Shown here: one piece after another, positions 6,090-13,825 of the stretch
Numbering within the stretch: position 1 is the first letter of the stretch
How the letters are laid out: each line of letters begins with the position of its first letter
NCBI GenBank assembly: GCA_937907435.1
Contig: CALCIA010000329.1
Coordinates: 1 to 24,612 of the forward strand
Reading direction: 5' to 3'
From: an uncultured Actinomycetes bacterium
Lineage (GTDB): Bacteria; Actinomycetota; Thermoleophilia; Solirubrobacterales; 70-9
DNA: 24,612 nucleotides
Notes under the pieces: model-generated
What the model was told of the DNA's origin: nothing
The model's input: the letters and a program-made list of their open reading frames with translations, nothing else
Database searches by the model: none
Made by a program: the position numbers and the translations under genes

Positions 6090-6905
6090 GTGTCGAGGTA
6101 TGAGTTGCACGAGCGCAGCGCGCTGATGCCGGCCTGGGATAGCGAGGGGGACGGACCAGCGCTGATCCTGATCCACGGGACCGGGGGCAGCCGGGCGGCC
6201 TGGGATCCCGTGATCCCGCTGCTGACACCGCATCGGCGCGTCTTCGCCATCGACCTTCCTGGCTGCGGCTCTTCACCGGCGCTCCCTGCCGAGGTGATGC
6301 CCACGGTCCCGGCGCTGGCCGAGACGGTCGAACGGTGGATGATCGAACAAGACCTGGCCGGTGCCCATGTGGCTGGAAACTCGCTCGGGGGCGGAATCGC
6401 ACTCGAGATGGCAAAGGGTCAACTGGTCGCCAGCGCGACCGCCCTCTCACCGGTCGGGTTCTTCAATGCCCGAGAATTTGCCTACGGGTCCGCCTCGCTG
6501 CGCCTGACCCGGATCGGGGCGAGAGTTCTCACCCCCGTGGCACCGGTGGTGTTCAGGAGCCGCGTGTTCCGCACGATCGCTCTCTGGCAGGCGCTGGCCA
6601 GGCCCTGGCGGATGCCGGTAGAGAACGCGATCTCGAGCGCCCGGGCGATGGCCACGGCATCGGATTTCGGAAGGGGCGTCGCGGCCGCCGGCGATTACCG
6701 GTTCTCCGGGATGCCCGCCGCTCCGGTGACGATCGCCTGGGGCCGCCGCGACCGCATCCTCTTCTGGCGGCAGGCGGAACGTGCACGCCGCCTCTTGCCC
6801 GACGCCCGCTTCATTCCGCTCGACGGCTGCGGTCACGTACCGATGACCGACGACCCAGAGCTCGTTGCCGAGGTCATCCTGCGCGGAAGCGGCCGAGACT
6901 CCTGA
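6090..6905 (+). CDS. Alpha/beta hydrolase
   Basis: A 271-aa alpha/beta-hydrolase fold enzyme with a complete triad: nucleophile S98 in GNSLGG, acid D221 in WGRRDRI, and base H249 in GCGHVPM. The oxyanion-hole motif is HGTGG (29-33). A helical cap falls between about residues 130 and 190. Close families include carboxylesterases, haloalkane dehalogenase-like enzymes and C-C hydrolases; the substrate cannot be told. The GTG at 6090 has no SD and sits close to the predicted promoter, so the mRNA may be leaderless; the ATG at 6126 is an alternative start. The TetR-like palindrome upstream suggests induction by a small hydrophobic compound. Confidence 0.88.
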   Translation: MSRYELHERSALMPAWDSEGDGPALILIHGTGGSRAAWDPVIPLLTPHRRVFAIDLPGCGSSPALPAEVMPTVPALAETVERWMIEQDLAGAHVAGNSLGGGIALEMAKGQLVASATALSPVGFFNAREFAYGSASLRLTRIGARVLTPVAPVVFRSRVFRTIALWQALARPWRMPVENAISSARAMATASDFGRGVAAAGDYRFSGMPAAPVTIAWGRRDRILFWRQAERARRLLPDARFIPLDGCGHVPMTDDPELVAEVILRGSGRDS

Positions 6906-6953
6906 TCCCGTGGGTCTGGCGTTCAGCGTGTACCACCGCCGTTGACGCCGCCC

Positions 6954-8102
6954 TCAGCGGACGCGGCCGCCGGTGAAGCTCACGTAACTGCGCCAGGACG
7001 GGCGCGGCTTGAAGCCCTTCCGGAAGAGGCCGCTGCCGTCGCAGAAGTTGCAGGTGTGGGGGTTGTCGTCGACCGAGAACCAGAAGACCTGGCGCACGTG
7101 CCAGCGGCGGGCGTTGTTGCGCAGAAGGCGGAAGGCGCCGCGGAGCTGGGCCGCCTGGCCGCGGACCCCTTTGGCGAAGGCGTTGCCGCGTGAGGGCGGT
7201 TTGGCGCTCCAGCCGATCTCGGTCAGCCAGAGGCCCTTGTTGGCGGCGCCGCGGGAGCGCAGCAGCCGGCGCACTTCTTCGATGTCGGCGGGGATCGAGC
7301 GGTAGGAGCTGGTGTAGGGGTGGAGGGCGACGCCGTCGAAGCCGGCCTTGATCCCCGGCGTCCGCTTGAACATGAGTTCGAGGAATTCGACCGCCGTGTA
7401 GGCGCGGGGCGGGCGGAACCTGCCCGCTTCCCCGGGCCGGGCGAAGAGGCCGCCGAGCACCACCTTGGCGCCGAGGTCGACGGCGTGGATCGCCCGCGCC
7501 GAGCGCTTCACCAGCCGCCCGTATTCACCCGGGTTCGGCCGGGCGACGAAGTACTTGAAGTTGGGCTCGTTCCAGATCTGCCAGGTGCGGATCGGGTCGC
7601 GCGGGACCTCCGGATGTTCGCTCCAGAACTGGCCGCGCGGCCCGTAGCGTTCGACCGCCTGGCGCACGAACCTGGCCCAGCCGCTGCCCGCGCGACCGTG
7701 GACCGGCAGGCGCGCGGGCGCCGTGGAGCGGCCACCGGTGCCGGGGACGGGGACCGCGTGGATCGCCCAGCGCGGCACCCCGTAGAGGAACGGCATCGCT
7801 TCGATGTGGGCCTTGGCGAGGGCTTCGACGGTGTCGTCGACGCCGCCCCAGTCGATCTCCGCGCGCGGCGAGCCCTGCATCGAGCCCCAGTCGACGAAGA
7901 TCCGGAGGCTGTCGACGCCGCCGCGGCGGAGGCGTTCGAGCTGGGGGCCGGTGAGGTGGTTCTGCGGCACCGCCCCCCAGAAGTTCTTCGGCACGGCGGC
8001 GCTCGCCGGGGCGACGGGCAGCCCGAGGGCGAGCAGGGCGGCGACCAGCACCGGCAGCGTCGCGAGGATGGCCGCGGCGCCGCATTTCCTCAAATGGCAC
8101 AC
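6954..8102 (-). CDS. Secreted glycoside hydrolase, clan GH-A (GH39/GH5-like)
   Basis: A 382-aa exported protein. Residues 1-35 are a Sec signal peptide (basic start, VLVAALLALGLPV core, cleavage after APASA). The mature part is a TIM barrel: strand 1 NFWGAVPQNHL, strand 2 VDSLRIFVDW, acid/base E179 in WQIWNEPNFK, and nucleophile E295 in LWLTEIGWS. A CNFC pair near the C-terminus could form a disulfide. The family cleaves or remodels beta-linked glycans outside the cell. The GTG at 8102 gives the full signal peptide; the SD is weak. No sugar transporter is adjacent, and the next gene (ArsR, 8169) runs in the same direction 66 bp upstream of it. Confidence 0.85.
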   Translation of the reverse strand: MCHLRKCGAAAILATLPVLVAALLALGLPVAPASAAVPKNFWGAVPQNHLTGPQLERLRRGGVDSLRIFVDWGSMQGSPRAEIDWGGVDDTVEALAKAHIEAMPFLYGVPRWAIHAVPVPGTGGRSTAPARLPVHGRAGSGWARFVRQAVERYGPRGQFWSEHPEVPRDPIRTWQIWNEPNFKYFVARPNPGEYGRLVKRSARAIHAVDLGAKVVLGGLFARPGEAGRFRPPRAYTAVEFLELMFKRTPGIKAGFDGVALHPYTSSYRSIPADIEEVRRLLRSRGAANKGLWLTEIGWSAKPPSRGNAFAKGVRGQAAQLRGAFRLLRNNARRWHVRQVFWFSVDDNPHTCNFCDGSGLFRKGFKPRPSWRSYVSFTGGRVR

Positions 8103-8168
8103 ATATGCCTGAACGCATCTCGGGGCCGTCGGTTGCGGTCGGCCGCGATGCCCGCCACTCGTGGACCC

Positions 8169-8522
8169 CTATTCCGCGGGCGCGTCCCCCGTGTCCTCGA
8201 TCACCAGCGCGAGGAGGCCCGGGAAGCGCTCGTCGAACTCGGGGCGGCGCAGGCGGTTCAGCCGCCGGGTCCCGTCGGCGCGCTGCTCGATCAGGCCGGC
8301 GTTGCGCAGGGCCGCGAAGTGGTGGCTGAGCGTTCCGTTGGTGACCGGCAGGTCGAAGCTGCCGCAGGCCCGCGTCCAGTCCGGGCAGCCGGCCAGCTGG
8401 CGCACGATCGAGCGCCGGATCGGGTCGGCCAGCGCGTCGAGCGCCGACTCCAAGGAGACGTCACGCGGGTGTGCGTGCCCCGCCTTAGTTTGATCATCGT
8501 CTAACCTTCGTTTGACAGCCAT
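8169..8522 (-). CDS. ArsR-family transcriptional regulator
   Basis: A 117-aa single-domain winged-helix repressor: LDALADPIRRSIVRQLAG (helix 1-2), DLPVTNGTLSHHFAALRNAGLI (recognition helix), then the wing EQRADGTRRLNRLRRPEF. The arsenic/metal ELCVCD box is absent, so it does not sense metal by that site. Start ATG at 8522. It is divergent from the LLM oxidoreductase at 8552, only 29 bp apart, the usual layout for a regulator controlling the neighbouring operon and itself. It likely senses oxidation or a small molecule linked to the oxidoreductase/lactonase pair. Confidence 0.88.
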   Translation of the reverse strand: MAVKRRLDDDQTKAGHAHPRDVSLESALDALADPIRRSIVRQLAGCPDWTRACGSFDLPVTNGTLSHHFAALRNAGLIEQRADGTRRLNRLRRPEFDERFPGLLALVIEDTGDAPAE

Positions 8523-8541
8523 CGAACAACCATCCTAGTGG
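8488..8541 (+). promoter_or_regulatory. Divergent ArsR/LLM control region
   Basis: A perfect -35 hexamer TTGACA lies at 8512-8517 facing the LLM gene, with only a poor -10 (TAGTGG region near 8536). The word GTTTGA occurs twice about two helical turns apart (from 8488 and from 8510), a possible ArsR site. The LLM ATG at 8552 has a strong GGAGGG SD. The promoter call rests on the -35 and the divergent layout. Confidence 0.35.
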
Positions 8542-8551
8542 AGGGACGAGC

Positions 8552-9448
8552 ATGAAGATCGACGTGGGGCGGGTCGGGATCTGGAGTCCCTCGCAGGCGT
8601 GGGAGGGCTCGGGCGAGCTCGAGGAGGCCGCGGCGGAGATCGAGGAGCTCGGCTACGGCGCGCTCTGGCTCGGCAGCTCCCGAGGTGACCTGGAGCTGCC
8701 CGCGAGGCTGCTGGCCGGCACCCGGTGGCTGGCGGTCGCGACGGCGATCGTCAACATCTGGACCGATCCGGCGGCCGAGGTCGCGGCCCGCTACGCGGAT
8801 CTGGAGGCGCGGGGGCCGGACCGCCTGCTGATCGGCCTCGGCTCCAGCCACGCGCCGGTGGTCGAGCCGGCGGGCTTCAGCTACCGGCGGCCGCTGCGCC
8901 GGCTGGGCGCCTACCTCGACGAGCTCGACGCGGGCGAGCCGACGATCCCTGCCGACCGGCGCGTCCTCGGCGTGCTCGGTCCGAAGGCGCTCGACCTGGC
9001 GGCCCGGCGAAGCGCGGGGCCGCATCCCTACCTGGTCACCCCCGAGTACACGCGCCGGGCGCGCGCCCAGATCGGCCCCGACCCGCTGCTGGCGGTCGAG
9101 CAGAAGGTCGTCCTCGAGACCGACCCCGGGCGCGCCCGCCAGATCGGCCGCGCGCGGCTCGCCCAGTACCTGCGGCTGCCCAACTACACGAACAGCTTCC
9201 TGCGCCAGGGCTTCACCGAGGCCGACTTCGAGCGGGGTGGCAGCGATCGGCTCGTCGACGCCCTGGTCGCGTGGGGGGACGTGGCGACGGTCCTCGGGCG
9301 CGTCGCCGAGCATCACGCGGCGGGCGCCGACCACGTCGCGCTCCAGGTCCTCGACTCGTCGGACTACCGGCCCACGAACCCGTTGCCGCGCGGGGCCTGG
9401 CGCCTGCTTGCCGCCGCCCTGCGCGAGACCGCCGGGGCACCGCGATGA
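8552..9448 (+). CDS. LLM-class F420-dependent oxidoreductase
   Basis: A 298-aa luciferase-like TIM-barrel protein of the short actinobacterial F420-dependent group (TIGR03620-like). Recognised by GRVGIWSPSQAWEGSGELEE at the start, IEELGYGALWLG, AVATAIVNIW, and RLLIGLGSSHAP (strand binding the deazaflavin), ending in VALQVLDSS. Such enzymes transfer hydride between F420H2 and an organic substrate. Its stop overlaps the next gene as ATGA, so translation of the two is coupled, and a divergent ArsR gene probably controls both. The substrate is unknown. Confidence 0.9.
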   Translation: MKIDVGRVGIWSPSQAWEGSGELEEAAAEIEELGYGALWLGSSRGDLELPARLLAGTRWLAVATAIVNIWTDPAAEVAARYADLEARGPDRLLIGLGSSHAPVVEPAGFSYRRPLRRLGAYLDELDAGEPTIPADRRVLGVLGPKALDLAARRSAGPHPYLVTPEYTRRARAQIGPDPLLAVEQKVVLETDPGRARQIGRARLAQYLRLPNYTNSFLRQGFTEADFERGGSDRLVDALVAWGDVATVLGRVAEHHAAGADHVALQVLDSSDYRPTNPLPRGAWRLLAAALRETAGAPR

Positions 9449-10230
9449 GCACGTCGAAGGCGACCGCGGACGTCCGCCTCCACGTGCTCGACACGGGCCT
9501 GATCCAGTGCGCGGATTACGCGCTCTACAGCCCGGCGGCCCCGCCCGGGACCTACGCGGAGATGAGCGTCCGCAGCTACCTGGTGGCGCACCCGGACGGC
9601 CTCCTCCTCTGGGACACCGGCATCGCGGACTCGATCGCCGCCCGGCCCGACGGCGAGCGCCTCAACGAGACCCACGTCTTCCGCGTCCCGGCGACCCTCC
9701 GTGCTCAGCTGAAGGCCCTTGGCCACGCCCCGGCGGACATCGGGCTGCTCGGCCTCTCGCACCTGCACATCGACCACGTCGGGAACCTCGACCTCTTCCC
9801 GGATGCGACCGCCCTCATGCAGCGGGCCGAGTACGACGCCGCCTACGGCCCCGATGCCGAAGCCCTCACCTACATCCCCGAGACCTACGCGGCCCTCGAC
9901 CAGGCCAAGATCCAGAAGATCGCGGGCAGCCACGACGTCTTCGGCGACGGCACCGTCGTGACGGTCCCCCTGCCCGGCCACACGCCGGGCCACCAGGGCC
10001 TCCTCGTCGCCCTCCCCGAGACCGGCAACGTGCTCCTGGCCGGCGACCTTGCCTACTCGGTCGCGGACTACACCGCCGGCGCCGTCCGAACCCTCAACTT
10101 CGATCTCGACGCCTCCCGCACCTCGATCGACGCCGCCAAGACACTGGAGGCGACGGGCGTCAAGGTCTGGCTCCACCACGACATCGACGCCCAGCGGAAG
10201 ATCGAGACCGCGCCCGCGTACTACGGCTGA
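9445..10230 (+). CDS. Metallo-beta-lactamase-fold hydrolase, N-acyl homoserine lactonase-like
   Basis: A 261-aa MBL-fold enzyme with a full two-metal site: SHLHIDHVGN (H106, H108, D110, H111), H179 or H183 in PGHTPGHQG, D201 in LAGDLAY, and H244/H245 in WLHHDID. The N-terminal 'LHVLDTGLI...WDTGI' and the distal His place it in the AiiA/AttM-like lactonase family, which opens homoserine lactones or related lactones; other MBL hydrolase activities remain possible. There is no signal peptide, so it is cytoplasmic. The ATG at 9445 overlaps the LLM stop (ATGA). The pairing suggests that the oxidoreductase and hydrolase act in sequence on one compound. Confidence 0.88.
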   Translation: MSTSKATADVRLHVLDTGLIQCADYALYSPAAPPGTYAEMSVRSYLVAHPDGLLLWDTGIADSIAARPDGERLNETHVFRVPATLRAQLKALGHAPADIGLLGLSHLHIDHVGNLDLFPDATALMQRAEYDAAYGPDAEALTYIPETYAALDQAKIQKIAGSHDVFGDGTVVTVPLPGHTPGHQGLLVALPETGNVLLAGDLAYSVADYTAGAVRTLNFDLDASRTSIDAAKTLEATGVKVWLHHDIDAQRKIETAPAYYG

Positions 10231-10610
10231 TCGGACCCAGGCGCGCGGCCTCGTCCTCTACCGCGGTTCCGCAGACGACGTTCTTCGCTTATCGAATGCG
10301 GTGGCCAGCGGCCTTTCGTGAATAGCGGGGCAAGATTCGAACCTGCGACCTTCGGGTTGTGAGCTTGATCCGGCGACTCGGCCGGGCTACGTAGGGCTGG
10401 GTTTCAAGCCAGAAGGCGGCAGACCGAACCCGGCTGGCCTCGGCTGGGCTACCTGGGACTTCTTGCCCCACCACTAAGGGCGTTCGGCGGGTTGGCGCCT
10501 GAGGACCGCACCGCCCGTGTCCACCGTGGCGGATAGCTTGAGCAAAATGGTGGAGCGGGCGGTCGAGCGGGAGTGGAGCGAGAACGCATGGCGAGGGTCC
10601 CCGGCTGGCC
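10231..10610. other. Gene-poor junction stretch
   Basis: No supportable gene. It holds the tRNA 3'-half fragment (10323-10363), a 9-bp inverted pair GGGGCAAGA (10327-10335) / TCTTGCCCC (10461-10469), and two similar words (GGGCTACGTAGGG and GGGCTACCTGGG). Gene density and preservation change here, from well-kept operons on the left to fragmented genes on the right. Confidence 0.5.
10323..10363 (-). other. tRNA 3' half, attachment-site-like
   Basis: Read on the minus strand: a 7-nt anticodon loop CTCACAA (10357-10363), anticodon-stem 3' strand CCCGA, variable AGGTC, T-arm GCAGG-TTCGAAT-CTTGC (five pairs, one G-U), then acceptor 3' strand CCCGCTA (10323-10329). The 5' half is missing: the bases before the loop (AAG) do not pair with CCCGA, and no TAGCGGG acceptor strand occurs nearby. 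A tRNA piece that begins exactly at the anticodon loop is what remains when a tRNA-specific integrase recombines in that loop. It is not a working tRNA. By geometry an inserted element would extend to the right of 10363. Confidence 0.6.
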
Positions 10611-11263
10611 TTGCCGACCTCTTTGGCAGAGGTCGCACGGCTGGTGAAGCAGGCGAGTGGCGAGGAGGCCGAGCCGTCGCACGTCTCCGTCAAGCTGGCG
10701 CACGGGGAGGGCGAGCTCGTCTTCGATGCCGTGGCCGACTTCGCAGATTTCGCCCGTACCAACGGCACCAAGCTCGCGCTGGCGCGGACGGTTTGCTCGC
10801 GGATCGGCCATCAGATCGGCGCAGTTGGCGTCACGCTCAAGTTCCGCAGGTACTGGTTTCTTGGCGAGTGCCGTGTCGGCCACCGTGGGGGGCCGCAACC
10901 CGGTTGCGGTAAGCGGCTGGTCCCCGAGGTGAGCGCGGTCCTGCGCACCGCTGGACAACCGGTTTCGAGCTGGGTCATCTACCTGGGCGGCGGGACATTC
11001 GGCTGCTCCTGGAGCTCGCTGCGATTCCGGTGTCCGGCCCGGCCGCCAGACCGATGTCGAACGCCGGGACGGCGTGCATGTTGGTAGCTGTCGCCTTCGG
11101 GGTCCCTCTCCCCGTTCGTCTGGCCGCAGTTCGAGGCAACCGAGCCGAGGCCCCGGATAACGGGGCCGCGCGCGTCCGTCGGCTGCTCGCGGGCACGGGG
11201 AAATGGCTCCTCGCAGCCGGAGCCGGGGCGGTGATTTACGCGTTCATCGACCACCGGATCTGA
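10611..11263 (+). pseudogene. Frameshifted remnant of a small membrane protein
   Basis: Coding-like sequence runs across several frames. Bases 10611 to about 10870 read LAEVARLVKQASGEEA..., SHVSVKLAHGEGELVFDAVA, DFADFARTNGTKLALART and end near LKFRRYWFL. The continuing sense (AVSATVGGRNPVAVSG) is one frame over; EVSAVLRTAGQPVSSWVIYL returns to the first frame. A third frame to 11263 ends with RRLLAGTGKWLLAAGAGAVI then YAFIDHRI, a C-terminal membrane helix. The order (soluble 'SVKL...FD' domain, then membrane helix) suggests one former gene for a membrane-anchored protein of unknown function. The only start is a TTG without a clear SD. Confidence 0.4.
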
Positions 11264-11806
11264 CACCTCCAAGGATCCGTCACGAAGGTACAGCCCGGCG
11301 GACAGATAGGAATGCTCCGCGAGATCCCGACCTTCCGTGGCCGCCTTCCTCCATTGTGATCCCGCCGCCTTTTGGAATGCCCTCAACAGAGCGGCGATCG
11401 CGGCGTCGGTCTCGTCGATCATCTCCTGACCGCGACTCTTGCATCCCCTCTGCACCCGGAGACCGACCCGGATTTGCTTGGCGGTCAAGGGGACGACGCG
11501 CCGTGCCCGGTGCTTCCCTCTCTTCATCTTGTGGGCTCACGCTTTCTTGAAGAATCGGCGGCCAGAGTGGTTCGCGGCCTCTGGCAGCTCGACACTCCAG
11601 CCTGGCGTTCCCCTTCGTCCCAGTCGGTACAGCGGTCCCAAAGGCGGGAACTCCGAGTGCTGCTGGAAGTCGTCGGCTCACTGGGGGTCCGGCCAACCGT
11701 TGACCTGGGGCGCCGTCAACGCCTGAGGGACACCAAGACAGCCGGCGACCATGGTCTGGCCTGAAGCTGGCGCCTCATCTCTTCAGTACGCCACCCACAC
11801 ATGTTT
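11264..11806. other. Stretch without a supportable gene
   Basis: Open frames exist on both strands but show no recognisable domain. The best minus-strand reading, about 11280-11527 (ATG at 11527; KAATEGRDLAEHSYLSAGLY), has many A/T third positions compared with the flanking genes, so it is either decayed or foreign. I see no terminator, tRNA or repeat. Confidence 0.4.
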
Positions 11807-12907
11807 TCATCTGGAATGCGCATCTCGCCTTCGGTTCGGTGACTTGATCCGGCAGAGGGATTGAGACCAGCGGCGCCAGAGTTCGTGGGTTCGGCCGTCG
11901 GCGCGGGAGGCATACGCATATACGCGCGCCCGAAGCGTCGACCAGACCATCCATTGCGTGCCTTCGTTCGGATAACAGAGCACCATGCCGCGCGGGTTTT
12001 CACGATGGTTCCCCAGCCACCACGGTGCATAGCTGAGAGGAGAAATGCCACAGCCAGCAGTTCTTGAAATACCGGCAGTGGCTCGGGCCTCGCTCGCCAG
12101 ATAATTCTTCAGCGTTTCGCCACTGGGGAAAAGGGCGGCGCCTGCCGAAGTGATCCCGCCTCCCGGGCGACATTCGACCGCCGCAACCGCGCCCGCCTGA
12201 ATCACTGCGGAGGGGGAACATGAACCGAATCCCGGCGGAAGGCTGCGTTGCAGTTGGCTCGTCGCCGCCTGCCAAGTTCCCCCACCGTCGTCCTTGACAT
12301 CGTGCTGCCACCATCGGTGCAGCGCCTGCTCATCGGCGAGTTGCGCGGAGGCATAGCCGATCATCGGGAGCGGAACACTCGCATCGCTCCAAACGAGGCT
12401 CGCATGCCGCGGACCATCGGCACAGAGAATTTCACCACCGGCCGTGCCCCGTCGGTCGACCCACTCGCCAAGGCTCAGGTAGGTCGCCTTGCACAGGAAG
12501 CCCTCCTGAAACCGCCGCACCTCCAATGCCCGGAGGTATCGTCGCTCATCAGCCTGGCTGACGAAGGAGAAAAAGGTCAGTTCTTCCGGCCCGGCATCCG
12601 TAGCTTCGCACTCGGCCCGCCCCTCGATGCGATCGGTGAGACCCTGCAGGATCGGCCCGTCACCCGCGAGCGGGTGGCAATGCCATCCGACCTTGGGTGG
12701 GATGTTCGAGAGCAGTTCCTGCTGTTCGGGGGTGACCTGGCCACCGGGGTTCAGCTCCACGTAGAGCGCAACTGCTCCGACGGCCAGCGCCGTGAGACCA
12801 ACCACCCAGCTCCAGTGCCTTTTGACCAATCGACCGATCGCACGTGATAACTGTCGCGGGACGCCGGACGATGATTGTGACTGCGACGCACGCCTGTACC
12901 GCGCCAT
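11807..12907 (-). CDS. Membrane-anchored protein with a duplicated extracellular Cys-containing domain
   Basis: A 366-aa protein. Residues 1-31 are basic and cytoplasmic, 33-51 form one membrane helix (SWVVGLTALAVGAVALYV), and the rest is outside. The outer part holds two similar units: about 72-202 (C77, C100, C139, C162, SLVWSD, ending LHRWW) and about 225-350 (C230, C246, C286, C311, MVWSTL, VYAYASRADG, ending ELWRRWSQ). Each runs Cys, ECxx, a central Cys, LCxx, VWS, then Trp-rich end. The pattern resembles sensor domains outside some actinobacterial Ser/Thr kinases, but no kinase domain is present. The ATG at 12907 is preferred to the open frame reaching 13045. Function unknown. Confidence 0.7.
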   Translation of the reverse strand: MARYRRASQSQSSSGVPRQLSRAIGRLVKRHWSWVVGLTALAVGAVALYVELNPGGQVTPEQQELLSNIPPKVGWHCHPLAGDGPILQGLTDRIEGRAECEATDAGPEELTFFSFVSQADERRYLRALEVRRFQEGFLCKATYLSLGEWVDRRGTAGGEILCADGPRHASLVWSDASVPLPMIGYASAQLADEQALHRWWQHDVKDDGGGTWQAATSQLQRSLPPGFGSCSPSAVIQAGAVAAVECRPGGGITSAGAALFPSGETLKNYLASEARATAGISRTAGCGISPLSYAPWWLGNHRENPRGMVLCYPNEGTQWMVWSTLRARVYAYASRADGRTHELWRRWSQSLCRIKSPNRRRDAHSR

Positions 12908-13297
12908 CAGTGCAACCCCATCGGACCCGACAGGCCACTGCAGCGATTCAATGCCGCGGAGATCTCCAAGGGAACGGCCGATGTGGTCACAGGTGGCGTC
13001 AGATCGCTTCCGGGGCTCCGTGATGAATCGAACCGGCGCCACCACCCCGCCTCGCCGGATCGAGGACGCTATCAGGTCTTTTATCGTGTATATCTGGAAA
13101 CCCTGATGTCCGCCCTCCTTCTGCCTTGGTCCACTCGTGCGACATCATCCGAAGAGTCCGACCGCCAAGCCATCCGCAGACGAACCACCCTTAAAGGAAC
13201 ATTCGAGTTGCGTCCGGCTCGAGCCGAAGTGTCGACCGCGTCTCGCGCATTCTTAAACATCCGATTTCCGGCAATGAGTTGGCAGGGAGGGGAAGGG
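12908..13297. other. Divergent intergenic region of the accessory membrane genes
   Basis: It separates the minus-strand gene at 11807 from the plus-strand operon at 13298. An A/T-richer patch at about 13075-13100 and another at about 13250-13262 could hold promoters, but no convincing -35/-10 pair is seen. A perfect 12-bp palindrome CGGCTCGAGCCG lies at 13215-13226. No gene is supported here. Confidence 0.4.
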
Positions 13298-13825
13298 ATG
13301 TCGGTGGCGCGGAGACGGGCTCCGCGGGGATGCCTTCTGCGCCGCAAGGACGTCTTCGATGCGGTCTTCGGTTTCTTCGACCGCCTGAACGATCGACACG
13401 GCCGCTTCACCTTCCGCCTCTGGAAGCGTGGCGACTGGTGGCGCGTCGCAGCACTTCTGCTGCTGCAGGTGCAAGGTCTCTACTGGCTTATCGCCTTCCC
13501 GATGAAGTGGGTCGTAGGAATACTCGTGGGATTACTGTTCCTCGCGGCCATATGGGCCTACGCGGTGATCGTTTGCGTGATCACCGCCCTGCCCTTCGCC
13601 GCGTTGTACGGGCTCCTCTTGCCTGTCGGGGTCGCGCCGTTCAACCAGGCGAGCGACGGCGATGTGGCGGATCCCACCGCGTCCGGGTTCTGTTCGAGGC
13701 ACGCCTGCATCCCGAGCTTCCACGAGGGCAACGGCCATCCCGTCGAATGCGCAGATGGAGAGTGGAGCGACTCAGGCGGATCCCAGGGCGCGTGCTCGGA
13801 GCATGGCGGCGAGGCCGGTTGGTGA
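13298..13825 (+). CDS. Small membrane protein with a DUF3761-like Cys-rich C-terminus
   Basis: A 175-aa protein. A basic, aromatic N-terminus (1-45) is followed by about three hydrophobic segments between residues 48 and 113 (VAALLLLQVQGLYWLIAF, WVVGILVGLLFLAAIWAY, VIVCVITALPFAALYGLLL). The C-terminal 45 residues carry four cysteines (132, 137, 151, 166) in CSRHACIPSFHEG, then VECADGEWSDSGGSQGACSE and HGGE. That pattern matches the short extracellular domain (DUF3761-like) common on actinobacterial secreted and membrane proteins; it likely has two disulfides. The ATG at 13298 follows a GGGAGGGGAAGGG SD and is the best start of several. The stop overlaps the next gene as GTGA. Confidence 0.75.
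   Translation: MSVARRRAPRGCLLRRKDVFDAVFGFFDRLNDRHGRFTFRLWKRGDWWRVAALLLLQVQGLYWLIAFPMKWVVGILVGLLFLAAIWAYAVIVCVITALPFAALYGLLLPVGVAPFNQASDGDVADPTASGFCSRHACIPSFHEGNGHPVECADGEWSDSGGSQGACSEHGGEAGW

Noticed and set aside
7320..8504. 394-codon plus-strand open frame
   Set aside because: It is antisense to the glycosidase and the ArsR gene, both of which have intact motifs.
10323..10469. Full structured RNA or tRNA-like gene bounded by GGGGCAAGA and TCTTGCCCC
   Set aside because: The 9-bp arms are about 125 nt apart, the interior does not fold into a cloverleaf by eye, and one arm is explained by the T-stem/acceptor part of the tRNA fragment.
11280..11527. Minus-strand gene with ATG at 11527
   Set aside because: The frame is open, but third-position composition is poor, no domain is recognised and it runs on into the frameshifted remnant; kept only as a note on the empty stretch.
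13020..13060. Possible tRNA T-loop (minus-strand GGTTCGATTC)
   Set aside because: The flanking bases do not pair as a T-stem and no acceptor or anticodon arm is present.
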